A stretch of DNA of 64,000 nucleotides from UBA9647 sp963739335 (lineage in GTDB: Bacteria; Bacteroidota; Ignavibacteria; UBA10030). Where the stretch lies: NCBI GenBank assembly GCA_963739335.1, contig CAVUAC010000008.1:41111-105110 (forward strand), given 5' to 3'. Shown in pieces: positions 8,957 through 18,485 of the stretch (within the stretch, counting starts at the first letter, position 1; each line of letters starts with the position of its first letter). The notes beneath the pieces were generated by a model. It was not told the origin of the DNA. It saw only the letters and a list, made by a program, of their open reading frames with translations, and did no database searches. Both the position numbers and the translations under genes were made by a program.

Positions 8957-10387
8957 ATGAAAACCCGACCTCATCTTTTGCTGAGCATTCTCCTTCTTCT
9001 CGGCGCTTCACGTTCTGAGGCTCAAGTCGACACAACCTATCTCTCTCTTCAGGATTGTATCCGACTTGCTCGCGCAAACGGTCCTCTCGGCGTGATGGCA
9101 CGCAACGCATATGACAGCAAGCAAGCCAGTTACAGAGCCTTTACGGCGTCATACTATCCCCAGCTGTCGCTGAGAGGAGACGTGCCTGGATACTACCGCT
9201 CGATCAATGCCATCACACTGCCGGATGGGAGCACCATCTTTACACCGCAGAGCCAGGCAAGCTCGCAGGTCAGTCTTTCGCTCTCGCAGCAAATTCCCTT
9301 CACGGGCGGCCAGCTGTACTTATCATCGGGATTGAACAGAATCGACCTGATGGAGACAAAGTCGCAGTACTATAAATCGAGTCCCTTCACCCTGACCCTG
9401 CAGCAGCCGATCTTCCAGATCAATACCTTGCGGTGGGACATGGATGCTCAGGAACTTCGCTACAAGATGGCGACGCGCGAGATGGCAGAAGCGATGGAGG
9501 ACTGTGCTATCGATGTAACAACGAAGTTCTTTGACCTGTACATGGCGTCACTGAATGCAGCCAACGCAGCGCTCAACGTGGCGATCAATGATACGCTCTA
9601 CAAGATTTCGAAGGGGCGATTCAACGTGGGGAAAATTGCAGAAAACGACCTGCTGCAAAGCGAGCTTGCGTATCTGAACGCGCAGACGCAGCTGGAAAAC
9701 GCGAACGTGGGCCTTAACCGTTCACAAAACAATTTGAAGACTGCGCTCGGCCTCCCGCCAGCTGCGATTGTCGCGCTCCTGTCGCCATCGAAGATTTCGG
9801 ATGTAGAAATCGACGCAGCCAAGGCTCTCGAGCAGGCTCTGCAGAACCGGAGCGATGCCGTGAACTTTGAGCTGCAGAAGCTGACAGCGGAACGGAATGT
9901 GAGACAGGCCAAGTCAGATAACTACTTTAGTGCAACCCTGACGGCGAGCATGGGGTACAATCAACGCGCGCCGGTCTTTAACGACGCTTACAGCAATCTG
10001 CTGGAACAGAGGCAATTCAGTCTGAATTTCAGCGTCCCGCTTTTCCGCTGGGGGGCTGGAAGCTCGGCGGTCGATGCAGCGATAGCGGACCAGAAGCGGA
10101 CAGAGGTTTCCATCGATCAGCAGAGGCACGATTTCGAGCAGGAAGTCCTGTATCAGGTAGCGCGCCTCAATTTGCTGCGCAAACAAGTGGTCGTGGCAGC
10201 AAAGTCGGATACCATCGCCCAGCGCCGGTTTGACGTTGCCAAGGATCGTTACTTGATCGGGAAGATAGACATTCCGAACTTATTTCTCGCACAGAGCGAA
10301 AAGGATAACGCGCGGCGCGCAAACACGCAGACGCTCTGGGATTACTGGTCGACGTCACTTTCGCGTGCGGCGATTGACCCTTTTTGA
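8957..10387 (+). CDS. TolC-like outer-membrane efflux channel
   Basis: The 476-residue length and layout match the outer membrane efflux protein family. A Sec signal peptide (MKTRPHLLLSILLLLGASRSEA) ends at about residue 22. Two homologous halves of long amphipathic helices (for example LNAQTQLENANVGLNRSQNN) alternate with short beta-strand stretches that form the barrel. It probably completes the export path begun by the adaptor at 5660 and the permease at 7149. The ATG at 8957 was chosen because it opens directly into the signal peptide; the upstream in-frame extension is translated repeat DNA. The satellite at 8520-8906 separates it from the permease, so it may have its own promoter. Confidence 0.88.
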   Translation: MKTRPHLLLSILLLLGASRSEAQVDTTYLSLQDCIRLARANGPLGVMARNAYDSKQASYRAFTASYYPQLSLRGDVPGYYRSINAITLPDGSTIFTPQSQASSQVSLSLSQQIPFTGGQLYLSSGLNRIDLMETKSQYYKSSPFTLTLQQPIFQINTLRWDMDAQELRYKMATREMAEAMEDCAIDVTTKFFDLYMASLNAANAALNVAINDTLYKISKGRFNVGKIAENDLLQSELAYLNAQTQLENANVGLNRSQNNLKTALGLPPAAIVALLSPSKISDVEIDAAKALEQALQNRSDAVNFELQKLTAERNVRQAKSDNYFSATLTASMGYNQRAPVFNDAYSNLLEQRQFSLNFSVPLFRWGAGSSAVDAAIADQKRTEVSIDQQRHDFEQEVLYQVARLNLLRKQVVVAAKSDTIAQRRFDVAKDRYLIGKIDIPNLFLAQSEKDNARRANTQTLWDYWSTSLSRAAIDPF

Positions 10388-10478
10388 TTTCGAGACGAAG
10401 GAGTCGTTGGTGGCGGGGAAGGGGGAATGAAGCAAACGTACCTACGAGATTCAACGCCAGACGCAGGAAATATTTCGC

Positions 10479-10835
10479 TCAGCTTCTCTGCAGGTTCAAG
10501 ACGAGCCGAAGTCCGGCATCAATCTTGCGCATGGTTTCTGCTTCGAGATTGCCAGACTTTTCAATGAGCCTTTCGATATCCACGACTTTCACCTGCTCGC
10601 ACAGGATGATACTCTCTTTGACCAAACCACCTTCGCGCTGTTTCGCCAGAATGTGAATGACATCAGGCTTTTTCCCCTCAGCATCGGTGATCCGACAGAC
10701 CACGACCAGTCCAGCCGTTGCATTGAGCACATCATTTGATACTACGACGCATGGTCGCTGCTTCTGCTGTTCCTTTCCGACTACTGCGGGATCTGGTTTC
10801 ACTAAATGGACTTCGCCTCGCTTGACCGTTTTCAT
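10479..10835 (-). CDS. mazF: MazF/PemK-type toxin endoribonuclease
   Basis: The 118-residue product begins MKTVKRGEVHLVKPDP and contains KQRPCVVVSND, the conserved beta-barrel core of MazF-type mRNA interferases. Its ATG at 10835-10833 overlaps the stop codon of the upstream antitoxin gene (ATGA), the usual toxin-antitoxin arrangement, and favours this start over an in-frame start 27 bases earlier. The target sequence cannot be predicted. It lies tail to tail with the TolC gene. Confidence 0.9.
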   Translation of the reverse strand: MKTVKRGEVHLVKPDPAVVGKEQQKQRPCVVVSNDVLNATAGLVVVCRITDAEGKKPDVIHILAKQREGGLVKESIILCEQVKVVDIERLIEKSGNLEAETMRKIDAGLRLVLNLQRS

Positions 10836-11089
10836 TGAAGCCTCGTTTTGTACGGCGCCCATTCGGAGGAAAACTTCTTGTTGAACTCACGGTAGTTCGT
10901 GCAGGCCTCCGCTAGTTCCCGCTCAAGCCTGTCTTGTTCCAATCTCTCGATGTACTCGCTGATCGCTTTTCGCGTGAGTTCACTGAGAGTTACCTGAAGC
11001 CTTTCCGCCCACGAGTTCATTTGTTCACTGAGTTCAGCCGTGACGATCAAGTTCAATCGGCGCTTTTGATTTGTCGTGGTATTCTCCAT
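10832..11089 (-). CDS. RHH (MazE/CopG-like) antitoxin
   Basis: The 85-residue protein has a short basic N-terminus and a segment (RLNLIVTAELSEQMNSWAE) typical of ribbon-helix-helix DNA-binding antitoxins. An acidic, helical C-terminus follows and would wrap the toxin. It precedes and overlaps the MazF gene by four bases, so the two are co-translated. AGGAGG stands just upstream of the ATG. As in other such pairs, it probably represses its own promoter, within 11090-11230; I could not identify a specific operator. Confidence 0.85.
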   Translation of the reverse strand: MENTTTNQKRRLNLIVTAELSEQMNSWAERLQVTLSELTRKAISEYIERLEQDRLERELAEACTNYREFNKKFSSEWAPYKTRLQ

Positions 11090-11324
11090 TGCTCCCTCCT
11101 GCTCGAAAGAGGTGCGTCATCTTTCGGTCATTCTTACAAAGAAGTATGTGTATTTTTCCACATCGTGTCATGCGAAATACTAAGTTTAACGATTTTGTGT
11201 CGTCGTAGGCGAAACCACGAACTACTCCCGTTTCATCTCCTCCAGCACTTGCCAGCCGTAAAGCAACGGCCTCGGCAAATCAAATGGCTCCTTCCACGTC
11301 GATCACTTGAGATTCGTTCTTCAT

Positions 11325-14300
11325 TCAATATGCCGAGCGCATGATCGACACTGGCCCCATCAGGCCGGACGGTAGCAATGCCGAATCCTTTGCGAAGTGC
11401 CGCCAGGTCGCGAACGTGTAGCGGCCAGGTGTGGGTCGCGGTTCTTTCTTGACGAACCAATCCGGCAAGCGTATGAGATTGCCCCCTTTGCCGAATTCAC
11501 AATCGGGAGAAAGCTGCTCATCTCCAATGAGACGGTTGGGCCAGAGATTCACCACAGCGATCTCCAACGTGTTCCCGCTCGGTTTGACGAAGTCGGTGAT
11601 CTCCGCCTGCCACGGTGAGCACCAGAAGATTCCAAGATCGTGACCGTTCAGCCGAACACGCGCCAAGTTCTTCACGACGCCAAGATCGAGCCACAGTCGT
11701 CGAGAAGAACTCTGCTTGCCCTCTGTGTCTCCCGATGAAACCGGCAGGTCAAATATCTTGCGGTAGGTCGCAGTGCCTGAATAGAACCTGATACCCTCTT
11801 CTCGCCGCTGAGTCCAATCCTCCAAGCGTTCAAACGTGATCTTCTCAGGTCCACCCCACCGAGGGTCAAAACTCACTTCCCATGGGCCGACAAGTTCAAT
11901 CAGTGCACGTACATCGGCGAAATTCCGGCCCGCGAGCTTTGGTTCGGCTGCTGCCCTCTGAAAAACTATGAAGTACGACTGGAAAGGCTCGAAGCGAAGG
12001 GTAACAGAGGTCGCACCGACCTTGGAAGCAAATTCGGGCAGATCACGCACCTTGCCTGCCACCGCATCCCAGAGTTCCGGCTGCTTGCCGCTGACGCGGA
12101 AGAAACACTCTGCGCTGAGGACGCGATCCTCCGGATTAGCAACAAAGTAAATTTCGGTTTCTCCGTCCCGGCGATGATTGTAACGAAGAGGGACATCGGA
12201 CCGGAAGTCCTGCAGCACGTTCATGCCGGCCAACACGCGACTGACAAGCTTGAAGTCGCCATATTGTTCAACTTCCAATGTACCATTCGCGTTTCTGACG
12301 GAGGTCGTTCTCCCCGTTGAGTCGCGTTCCCACACGATGCGACCCTTTCCCAATCGATGTTCTCTGATCTGCTTGCCGTCGCAGTTTCCCCATATCTCGT
12401 TCGCGAGCTTTGCCACCTCATCGTCGCAATTCGGAAAGCCGGAGAGACTTGGCGACTTGCGGGGCGTCGGCCCGATGACTGTCGCACCGGCTTCAATAAG
12501 TTGCTTGATCTTCCGGAGCAATGAGGGAGACATGGTTTCTTGTTCAGGTAAGACAAGAACGCGATAGCTCATGCCGTCAGGCAGGATGAGTCTCCCATCC
12601 TGCACAGACATCTGTGAAATGACGACCTCGGGCGCGCAGCCGTCGAAGTTGTAACCAAGGCGGTCCGGCGGGTTGCCGCGCACGCTGGAGCTCGGCGGAC
12701 GGAAAACATGCGGTGCACCTTCTGCCACAAGGAAGCAGACATCTGCCACGCTGAGCCCCTGTCGCAGCATAAACTGGCAGCGCGAAAGGTAGGTGTGATA
12801 GGCAGTCGACATATCCCACCAGGTCTGCGTGCGCTCCCAGTGGACGCCGTAGGGCCCCATCGTCATGCCCGGCCAGCGGTCGAGCCATGGTTGATGCTGA
12901 TAGCGGTGGAAGACAAAGCGATTTATCCCGGCTGCGAATGCCCAGTCACCGAGCGCCTTCATCGATCCGGGGTAAGCCAGCCAATGTTCTTCAGCGCCGG
13001 AGGTAAAAGCCTCAGCGGCCACAATTTTCTTTCCGTTTGTATGGGCGATCGAGCTCGCTTCGATGGTGGAGTAGCTCGTGTTGAAGCCGTAGAGCCAAAA
13101 CTCGCACATGGGGACATCGGCAACAGCACCAAGGCTCATATCGGCACACGGCGTCATGTCGTACGGCTCGATGGAAAGTCCGAAGCCGTAGCGGCGGCCG
13201 AGTTCCCTGAGATGCATTGCGTGATTTTCCAGAACCAGCTCTTGCGCAGTCTGGCGGAGGTCCCACAGAAAACGCTCGGAGACTTGGGGGCTTTCCACGA
13301 TACGACCCGTCATGGCGGGCAGATAGGGGAGAAGGTCGTACCCCCGACGACGTCGAAATTCCTCGCGAAGTTTTGGAGTCCAGTTTTGTGCACCCATCTC
13401 CCAGCTATCGATGTGCAGAAAGTTCCATCCAGATCCGGGATTGTTCATACGCGGGCCGAGACCGCGGAGGAGCATGCCGATGTAAGCGTTGAAGTGAGCG
13501 TTGAGTGCGGCGGTGTCGAGTTTGTCGCATTCAAGGCCGAGTCCGGGCACAGGGGCAGGACGTGTTGTGGCGCCGGTGCTCGTGCAGCCGAAACGCAGGA
13601 TAGTCCAGCTTCCTTCGGGCACGTCCCACGTAAACTTGCCACCGGGCATCAGTCGATCTGTCAAATCGATGATGCGATCTGGTGTGATGACCTCCTCCTT
13701 GGGGAATGTCGGATAGTCAGCTGGAGCAGGAAGGAAGGGCTTCACATTCGGATAGGAGGAGTACGGGGCGCGGACGTAGAGTGCTTTCTCGCCGATGTCC
13801 GGGGTGCGTTGGTTTCCTTTCGGCGTCGGGAACGCCAGCACGAACGCGTCCCTGTAAAATTCATTTTTCGTTTTCTCTAGCTCCGGAGGGAGGAGCCCAT
13901 CGCCAAAGAAGGCGGGCCAGCGCGCTGGTTGGCGTAATGCGCCTTCGAAGTGCATCGGTCCGGTGACTGTCGTGTCACTTGCCACGATGTGCTGCATCGA
14001 CTGTTCGGGCTTGACCCACGGACCGCCGCTGCCCGTCCATCCTGGTCCCGCCATTAGTGTGATCTGCAGGCCCAACCGCTCCGCCTCCGAAACTACGTGC
14101 TTGAAAAGCTGTCGCCACTCGGGACTCATAAACTTCACAGGTCCCTGGGGGATGCCGACGTTCACTTCCATGATGATTGCGCCACCGATGCCCGCGCGGT
14201 TCATTGCTTCGAGATCCGCAGTAATGCCTTCGCGGCTGAGGTTGCCGTCCATCCACACCCAATAGACCCAGGGGCGCGCCTCGTCTGGCGGCTGCGAGAA

Positions 14301-14384
14301 TCCGCGTCGCAATTCGTCCGGTTGGCTTTGCGAGTATGACACGAGAGAGAAGCCCAGGAGGGCAAACAGAAGAGATCTTTTCAT
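11325..14384 (-). CDS. GH106-like alpha-L-rhamnosidase, secreted
   Basis: The product has 1019 residues. A signal peptide of about 20 residues (ending near SYSQSQ) sends it to the periplasm or outside. The segment from about residue 33, PPDEARPWVYWVWMDGN followed by ITADLEAMNRAGIGG, is the family hallmark of the GH106 catalytic domain. The C-terminal part, with VRLNGHDLGIFWCSPW and VVNLWPNRLIGDE, is the galactose-binding-like sandwich normally found there. GH106 enzymes release terminal L-rhamnose from plant or microbial polysaccharides. GAAGG lies just upstream of the ATG. It stands alone, so regulation and exact substrate are unknown. Long open frames on the opposite strand here are shadows. 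Confidence 0.85.
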   Translation of the reverse strand: MKRSLLFALLGFSLVSYSQSQPDELRRGFSQPPDEARPWVYWVWMDGNLSREGITADLEAMNRAGIGGAIIMEVNVGIPQGPVKFMSPEWRQLFKHVVSEAERLGLQITLMAGPGWTGSGGPWVKPEQSMQHIVASDTTVTGPMHFEGALRQPARWPAFFGDGLLPPELEKTKNEFYRDAFVLAFPTPKGNQRTPDIGEKALYVRAPYSSYPNVKPFLPAPADYPTFPKEEVITPDRIIDLTDRLMPGGKFTWDVPEGSWTILRFGCTSTGATTRPAPVPGLGLECDKLDTAALNAHFNAYIGMLLRGLGPRMNNPGSGWNFLHIDSWEMGAQNWTPKLREEFRRRRGYDLLPYLPAMTGRIVESPQVSERFLWDLRQTAQELVLENHAMHLRELGRRYGFGLSIEPYDMTPCADMSLGAVADVPMCEFWLYGFNTSYSTIEASSIAHTNGKKIVAAEAFTSGAEEHWLAYPGSMKALGDWAFAAGINRFVFHRYQHQPWLDRWPGMTMGPYGVHWERTQTWWDMSTAYHTYLSRCQFMLRQGLSVADVCFLVAEGAPHVFRPPSSSVRGNPPDRLGYNFDGCAPEVVISQMSVQDGRLILPDGMSYRVLVLPEQETMSPSLLRKIKQLIEAGATVIGPTPRKSPSLSGFPNCDDEVAKLANEIWGNCDGKQIREHRLGKGRIVWERDSTGRTTSVRNANGTLEVEQYGDFKLVSRVLAGMNVLQDFRSDVPLRYNHRRDGETEIYFVANPEDRVLSAECFFRVSGKQPELWDAVAGKVRDLPEFASKVGATSVTLRFEPFQSYFIVFQRAAAEPKLAGRNFADVRALIELVGPWEVSFDPRWGGPEKITFERLEDWTQRREEGIRFYSGTATYRKIFDLPVSSGDTEGKQSSSRRLWLDLGVVKNLARVRLNGHDLGIFWCSPWQAEITDFVKPSGNTLEIAVVNLWPNRLIGDEQLSPDCEFGKGGNLIRLPDWFVKKEPRPTPGRYTFATWRHFAKDSALLPSGLMGPVSIMRSAY

Positions 14385-14539
14385 AGTTGTTATCCTTCGT
14401 TAGCGACCCTCAAAGGTAACCGTTCGCCTCTCAAACATCAATCTTCATCGGACCCAGTCTTTTTGTCAATGGTTCTGTGCCCGGGTTGATTGAGAGATCC
14501 CATGGAGGAGATGATGACGGATTGGGTCGCGAGGGGAGA

Positions 14540-14600
14540 GACGGAGTTCAGAAGACAGAAGTCACAAGTCAGAAGACAGAAGTCAGAAGACAGATTGTAC
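14540..14600. repeat. CAGAAGTC-type short-period repeat
   Basis: Imperfect tandem copies of CAGAAGACAGAAGTCA occupy about 60 bases between the GH106 gene and the LytTR gene. The same motif recurs at 21250-21304. It is non-coding simple-sequence DNA. Confidence 0.7.
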
Positions 14601-14616
14601 AATTAAGAAGATGTGT

Positions 14617-15363
14617 TTACAGCCGCTCGATCCGGTCCACGTATCCGCGACTCACGACAAGCTCTGTTTGTCCCTTGTCTTTCAGCCGCACTTTGTACTT
14701 CCCTCCAAACCACTTCACAAGTTCTCGTATGAACTTCACGTTGATGATGCTCGATCGGTGAATTCGTATGAAGCTTCCCTTGTCTAACTTCTCCTCAAGA
14801 TCGGCAAGAGTGAGGTCTATGATATACTCCTGGTTGACCGTATGCAGAAAGGTGTACTCGTCTTTTGCTTCGAAGAAGACGATATCCTCTGTGTCGATGA
14901 GGAGGATCCTGTCGCCGGACTTCACCTGAAGCCTTCTCATCGGGGGTGAAGCCAATCGGGAGAGGAGCCGCTCGACATTGGCATCCAGGTGAAGGCTTGA
15001 AGCATCGAACAACCGGCGAAGCTTTTCGACTGCCCTGTCCAGCCTTGCCTCTTCTATCGGTTTCAGGAGATAGTCGACAGAATTCTCCTCGAATGCTTTC
15101 AGGGCATACTCATCATACGCCGTGGTGAAGACGATAAACGGTTTCTGGCGCAAGCGGCGAACGACTTCGAATCCATCGAAGGGGGGCATCTGAACATCAA
15201 GGAAGATGACGTCGGGGTGGGAGGACTCGGTTTTCTCTACGGCTTCCTCGCCGTTCCGGGCTTCTCCCACGACCTGAAGCTCGCCTTCGTATTTGAGAAG
15301 CATCTTGCGGATGCGCTTGCGGGCAAGCTCTTCGTCATCGATCACGAGTGCTCGAAGATGCAT
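14617..15363 (-). CDS. LytTR-family response regulator
   Basis: The 248-residue product has a CheY-like receiver with the acidic pair Asp 9/Asp 10, the phospho-acceptor Asp 56 in VIFLDVQMP, Thr 80/Thr 81 and Lys 101 (YLLKP). A C-terminal LytTR DNA-binding domain follows (about residues 140-248, including FIRIHRSSIINVKFI). It starts ten bases after the sensor kinase gene ends, so the two form a LytS/LytR-type pair. Being at the end of the envelope-export operon, it may control that operon or another cell-surface gene. Confidence 0.92.
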   Translation of the reverse strand: MHLRALVIDDEELARKRIRKMLLKYEGELQVVGEARNGEEAVEKTESSHPDVIFLDVQMPPFDGFEVVRRLRQKPFIVFTTAYDEYALKAFEENSVDYLLKPIEEARLDRAVEKLRRLFDASSLHLDANVERLLSRLASPPMRRLQVKSGDRILLIDTEDIVFFEAKDEYTFLHTVNQEYIIDLTLADLEEKLDKGSFIRIHRSSIINVKFIRELVKWFGGKYKVRLKDKGQTELVVSRGYVDRIERL

Positions 15364-15372
15364 CGGCGGTCC

Positions 15373-16407
15373 TTACAATAATGGAATCGTTATGACGATC
15401 CGGGTGTGGTCATCCCCCGTGATCAGAAGTGAAGCCCCTTCGCCGTACCGAAGTCTCAGCCGTTCTTCAACGCTCCGAAGTCCGAATCCGCCATCGGCGG
15501 CTCCTTCCTGAAATCCCTTCCCATTATCTTCGACGGCAATGACGCACTTGCCCTCCATCTCTTTTGCAGCGACGAGGACTTTCCCGCCGTTGACCTGTTT
15601 GGCGATTCCGTGCTTGACGCTATTCTCGACGAGCGGCTCGATAATGAGTGCCGGCATTCGGAAATCGCGCAAATGATCGTCGCACGTGATCTCGTACTGA
15701 AGGCGGTCTCCGAATCTCACCTTTTCTATCTCCAAATATGTCCGGACGACTTCAAGCTCTTCTGCCAGAGTGACGGTGCTGTTCTCGGCGTTCTTCAGCG
15801 TGTAACGAAAAAGTTCCGACAACTTCTCCACGGTTGCCTCGGCTGCTTTCGGATTCTCGGCAATGAGGGACGCGATAGAATTCAAAGTGTTGAACAGAAA
15901 GTGGGGGTTGATCTTGGACTGCAGGGCCTGAAGCTCCGCTTCGGTTTTCAGACGCATGAGGCGTTCTTCGTTCAGTTCCTTCTCCTTGAGTTTGGCTGCC
16001 ATATGTTCTGCGGTGCCTCGCAGTGTAAAATACGTAACCGCGACAGTGCCGAAGATTGCCGAAAGAATGAGATTGAACGTCAGAAGGCGCAGGTGATCGT
16101 GTAGATCCACGCTATACGTAAAGATCGCATAGTGGATGCCGACGCCCACTTCTGTGCCGGCAAATCCGCCGGCGAGGAAAAGAACGAGAAGGAGGCCAAG
16201 GCGAAGAGCAGTCGGCAGTCTGGCTATGCGTGGCAGGAAAAAGGAAGTGAGCGCGTGAATCGAATAGCCGATGCAAAACGTGAATATCAGAGAACTGAGA
16301 AGATGCTCACGCCAGTGTTCTGGGTCGTTATAGGTGAGTCCGGTCGCTACGATCAGCGCGATGATCAGGCACAATCCGAACGTACGAACAAAGGGGCGTT
16401 TCATCAT
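15373..16407 (-). CDS. LytS-type sensor histidine kinase
   Basis: The 344-residue product starts at the ATG pair at 16407. Four hydrophobic segments fall within residues 8-130. A short coiled coil leads to the His_kinase domain with phospho-acceptor His 169 in INPHFLFNTLNS. An ATPase domain follows, with EPLVENSVKHG and DNGKGF. As assembled, the frame is continuous with the upstream outer-membrane protein gene, giving a 771-residue fusion. That fusion would place a beta-barrel before an inner-membrane domain. In the +1 frame the upstream gene ends in a TGA overlapping this ATG, so I treat the kinase as a separate, translationally coupled gene. The cognate regulator is immediately downstream. 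Confidence 0.85.
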   Translation of the reverse strand: MMKRPFVRTFGLCLIIALIVATGLTYNDPEHWREHLLSSLIFTFCIGYSIHALTSFFLPRIARLPTALRLGLLLVLFLAGGFAGTEVGVGIHYAIFTYSVDLHDHLRLLTFNLILSAIFGTVAVTYFTLRGTAEHMAAKLKEKELNEERLMRLKTEAELQALQSKINPHFLFNTLNSIASLIAENPKAAEATVEKLSELFRYTLKNAENSTVTLAEELEVVRTYLEIEKVRFGDRLQYEITCDDHLRDFRMPALIIEPLVENSVKHGIAKQVNGGKVLVAAKEMEGKCVIAVEDNGKGFQEGAADGGFGLRSVEERLRLRYGEGASLLITGDDHTRIVITIPLL

Positions 16408-17688
16408 AGTTGGAACCGAATTCCCAGATTGAATGAACTCGGTACTGAAGAGTGCGCCGAATTCAGAGTCGCTCACTCCCATGAACGACGTCCATCGACC
16501 GTAGAGAGAAAAGTTCTCAGAAATTCTGAACGAGGCCGAAGGAACCGCCACCGCACTCGCGTCGAGTATGTTCAGGAGCCCCAGAATCTCAAAACTCCAG
16601 TTTCCTGTTGCATAGTAGACGCGCCCAAAAAGATAATCGCTCATCGTCCCTCGCGAAGAGAGCGTTCGGAGGGCCCAGAGCAAGTTGTAGCGCGAGAGCT
16701 CGACAAGAGGGGGTGGCTCCGCGATGAAGCCCCGCTGGATGTCGTTGTGAAACTTAACAAACTTCATCCACTGATTCCATTCCGATTTGTTCAGCCCTTC
16801 ACTGTTATGATAGTATTCAAGGGCGACGTTTGCGCCATTCTCGAATGTGTATTGCCCGCCGAGGAGCAATTTGCTGAATATTCGGCCTGAGCTCTCTTCG
16901 AGCGGAGCAGATGGATCGGAACTGTAGATTTGCTGAAGGTTATCAACCGCAACAGCCGGATGATAGAACGCCGATGATCCCTTCTTTGCCAGGACCTCTC
17001 CGTGCAGCTCGAGGCTTGAACCCACAACGTAGGACCAGTTGAGCCCGGCCTCCAATCGGTCGCCTTCTCTGTAGTGTCCGACAAGGGAAAGGTCAAGGCC
17101 GCTGATGAACGTGTAGGCGCGGACGGCGAATTCCTGTGCCCCCCATGTCAAGCGGGATGATTCGAACCGGGCGTCGTTCAGGTACACGAATGTGAGGGAA
17201 CTCTTCCCTGAGAATGCGTTGACGGCAATCAGTTTGCGGCCGTCGTTTTGGCCAAGCCTGTCTGACGGATCGGACGGAGTGCGTTGCGGCTCGACGACGC
17301 CCGTCGGATTGAACGCGTATCCCGTCCCCCATTTGAGAATCTTCTTGCCAACAGTCACATCGATCTTCTCGGTCAGCGGGATATCGAGAAAGAGCTCTCG
17401 CAGGGAGAACTGGCAATCGGGCTTCCGGATGTTGTCGGCGAGCGTTACCAGATTGATCGAAGTGGTCATGCTCCCGTAATTCAAAAACAGGTTCGACGTG
17501 AAGATGTTACTCCTGGTGGATTGTGGAAGAATCTGGTTCTGATAGTTGAACGGCGACTCAGGGTTGAGAATGTTCAACGTGCCTTCGTCCACGAGCGACA
17601 GCCGATATTCGAGGTCCTGAGCCTGTAATCGCCCGGCGATTACACCTACGACGAGGAGCGTCAGGAGAATGTGGCGTCGCATCCTCAC
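16404..17688 (-). CDS. Outer-membrane beta-barrel protein (frame broken near its 3' end)
   Basis: About 427 residues: a signal peptide (to about residue 23, GRLQAQ) and then alternating strands rich in Tyr, Phe and Trp. The motif VGKKILKWGTGYAFNPTGVV resembles DUF1302-type and porin-like barrels. Those often pair with LolA-like partners, as here (17685-18467). In the assembled frame the protein runs into the sensor kinase. Reading +1 from about 16442-16424 gives ...FNLGIRFQL and a TGA at 16406-16404, a normal barrel ending. One extra base near 16424-16442 would therefore explain the apparent fusion. The GTG at 17688 overlaps the preceding stop codon; an ATG at 17682 is the alternative start. 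Confidence 0.75.
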
Positions 17689-18467
17689 TTCAACCTTTCC
17701 AAATAGTCCTTGTTGAAGTACTTCTCAGGAAGCTCCTTCGGCGCATACGATGAGAACTTCATCACGGTCGTTCGCCGCTCACGAAGTCTGTCGATGATTG
17801 TCATCTGTGTCAGCAGGACCCGATTCTGAATTTCCTCGTACCTGTCAAACTGAATCGTCTTGTAAAGCTTGCCGGAGATGAGATAGATCTCCGCTTTCTT
17901 TGGACGCTTTGTCTCCTTTGCGACCCAGTAGTCGATCTTCTTGTATGTTGCGCCATCGCGTTTTGCGCTCAACTCCAGAGCGTAACATGCGACCCCGTCG
18001 ATTGTTTCCTCTGCTTTCAGCGTGGCTGCGTAGTCCTGCGCAAAGTGTGTGCGGGCTACATCGCCATTGGACGCGTCTCCCATCAGGCGCTGCAACGGCG
18101 TGATGCGAATGGGCTTCCTGGTGTTCGGCATGTAAATCCACATGTCGTCTTCGACCATGAGAAGATACTGGCCCTTGACGTCCGCGTTGAGGAACTTCAC
18201 AAGCGTCTTGTCCACACCCTTGGTATTGACCTCGAACAGTCCCTCCTCTTTGAGCCGTTTGTCCTCGTAGTTCTGGATGGTCGTCCGAACGACGAAGGAA
18301 TCCCAGCCGTTGCGTCCCTGGTCAGAGGCCTGAAGGATCTCATCCGCAGAGGTGATGGCGTTGGCTTTACGCCCTTCTTGTTGGGTCCCGGAGGTCTGGG
18401 CGGAGAGGAGCGAGCCTGTGCCAGACGCCATCATCAGCAGAGCAACCAATGCAAAGATGGTTTTCAT
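17685..18467 (-). CDS. LolA-like outer-membrane lipoprotein-sorting protein
   Basis: The 260-residue product has a signal peptide (to about residue 24) and the fold-typical sequence of LolA-like periplasmic carriers (PF17131 type). The segment MWIYMPNTRKPIRI, then LMGDASNGD and a C-terminal strand region with KIDYWVAKETKRPKKAEIY, are characteristic. Such proteins bind a lipid or acyl chain in a half-barrel and carry it across the periplasm. It lies 18 bases downstream of an FtsX-type permease and overlaps the barrel gene, which suggests an inner-membrane to outer-membrane transfer path. The cargo is unknown. Confidence 0.85.
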   Translation of the reverse strand: MKTIFALVALLMMASGTGSLLSAQTSGTQQEGRKANAITSADEILQASDQGRNGWDSFVVRTTIQNYEDKRLKEEGLFEVNTKGVDKTLVKFLNADVKGQYLLMVEDDMWIYMPNTRKPIRITPLQRLMGDASNGDVARTHFAQDYAATLKAEETIDGVACYALELSAKRDGATYKKIDYWVAKETKRPKKAEIYLISGKLYKTIQFDRYEEIQNRVLLTQMTIIDRLRERRTTVMKFSSYAPKELPEKYFNKDYLERLK

Positions 18468-18485
18468 AGTGGACTCCTCTTCAGG

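Noticed and set aside
12708..13880. 390-codon open frame on the plus strand
   Set aside because: It lies entirely antisense to the well-supported GH106 gene and has no recognisable domain.
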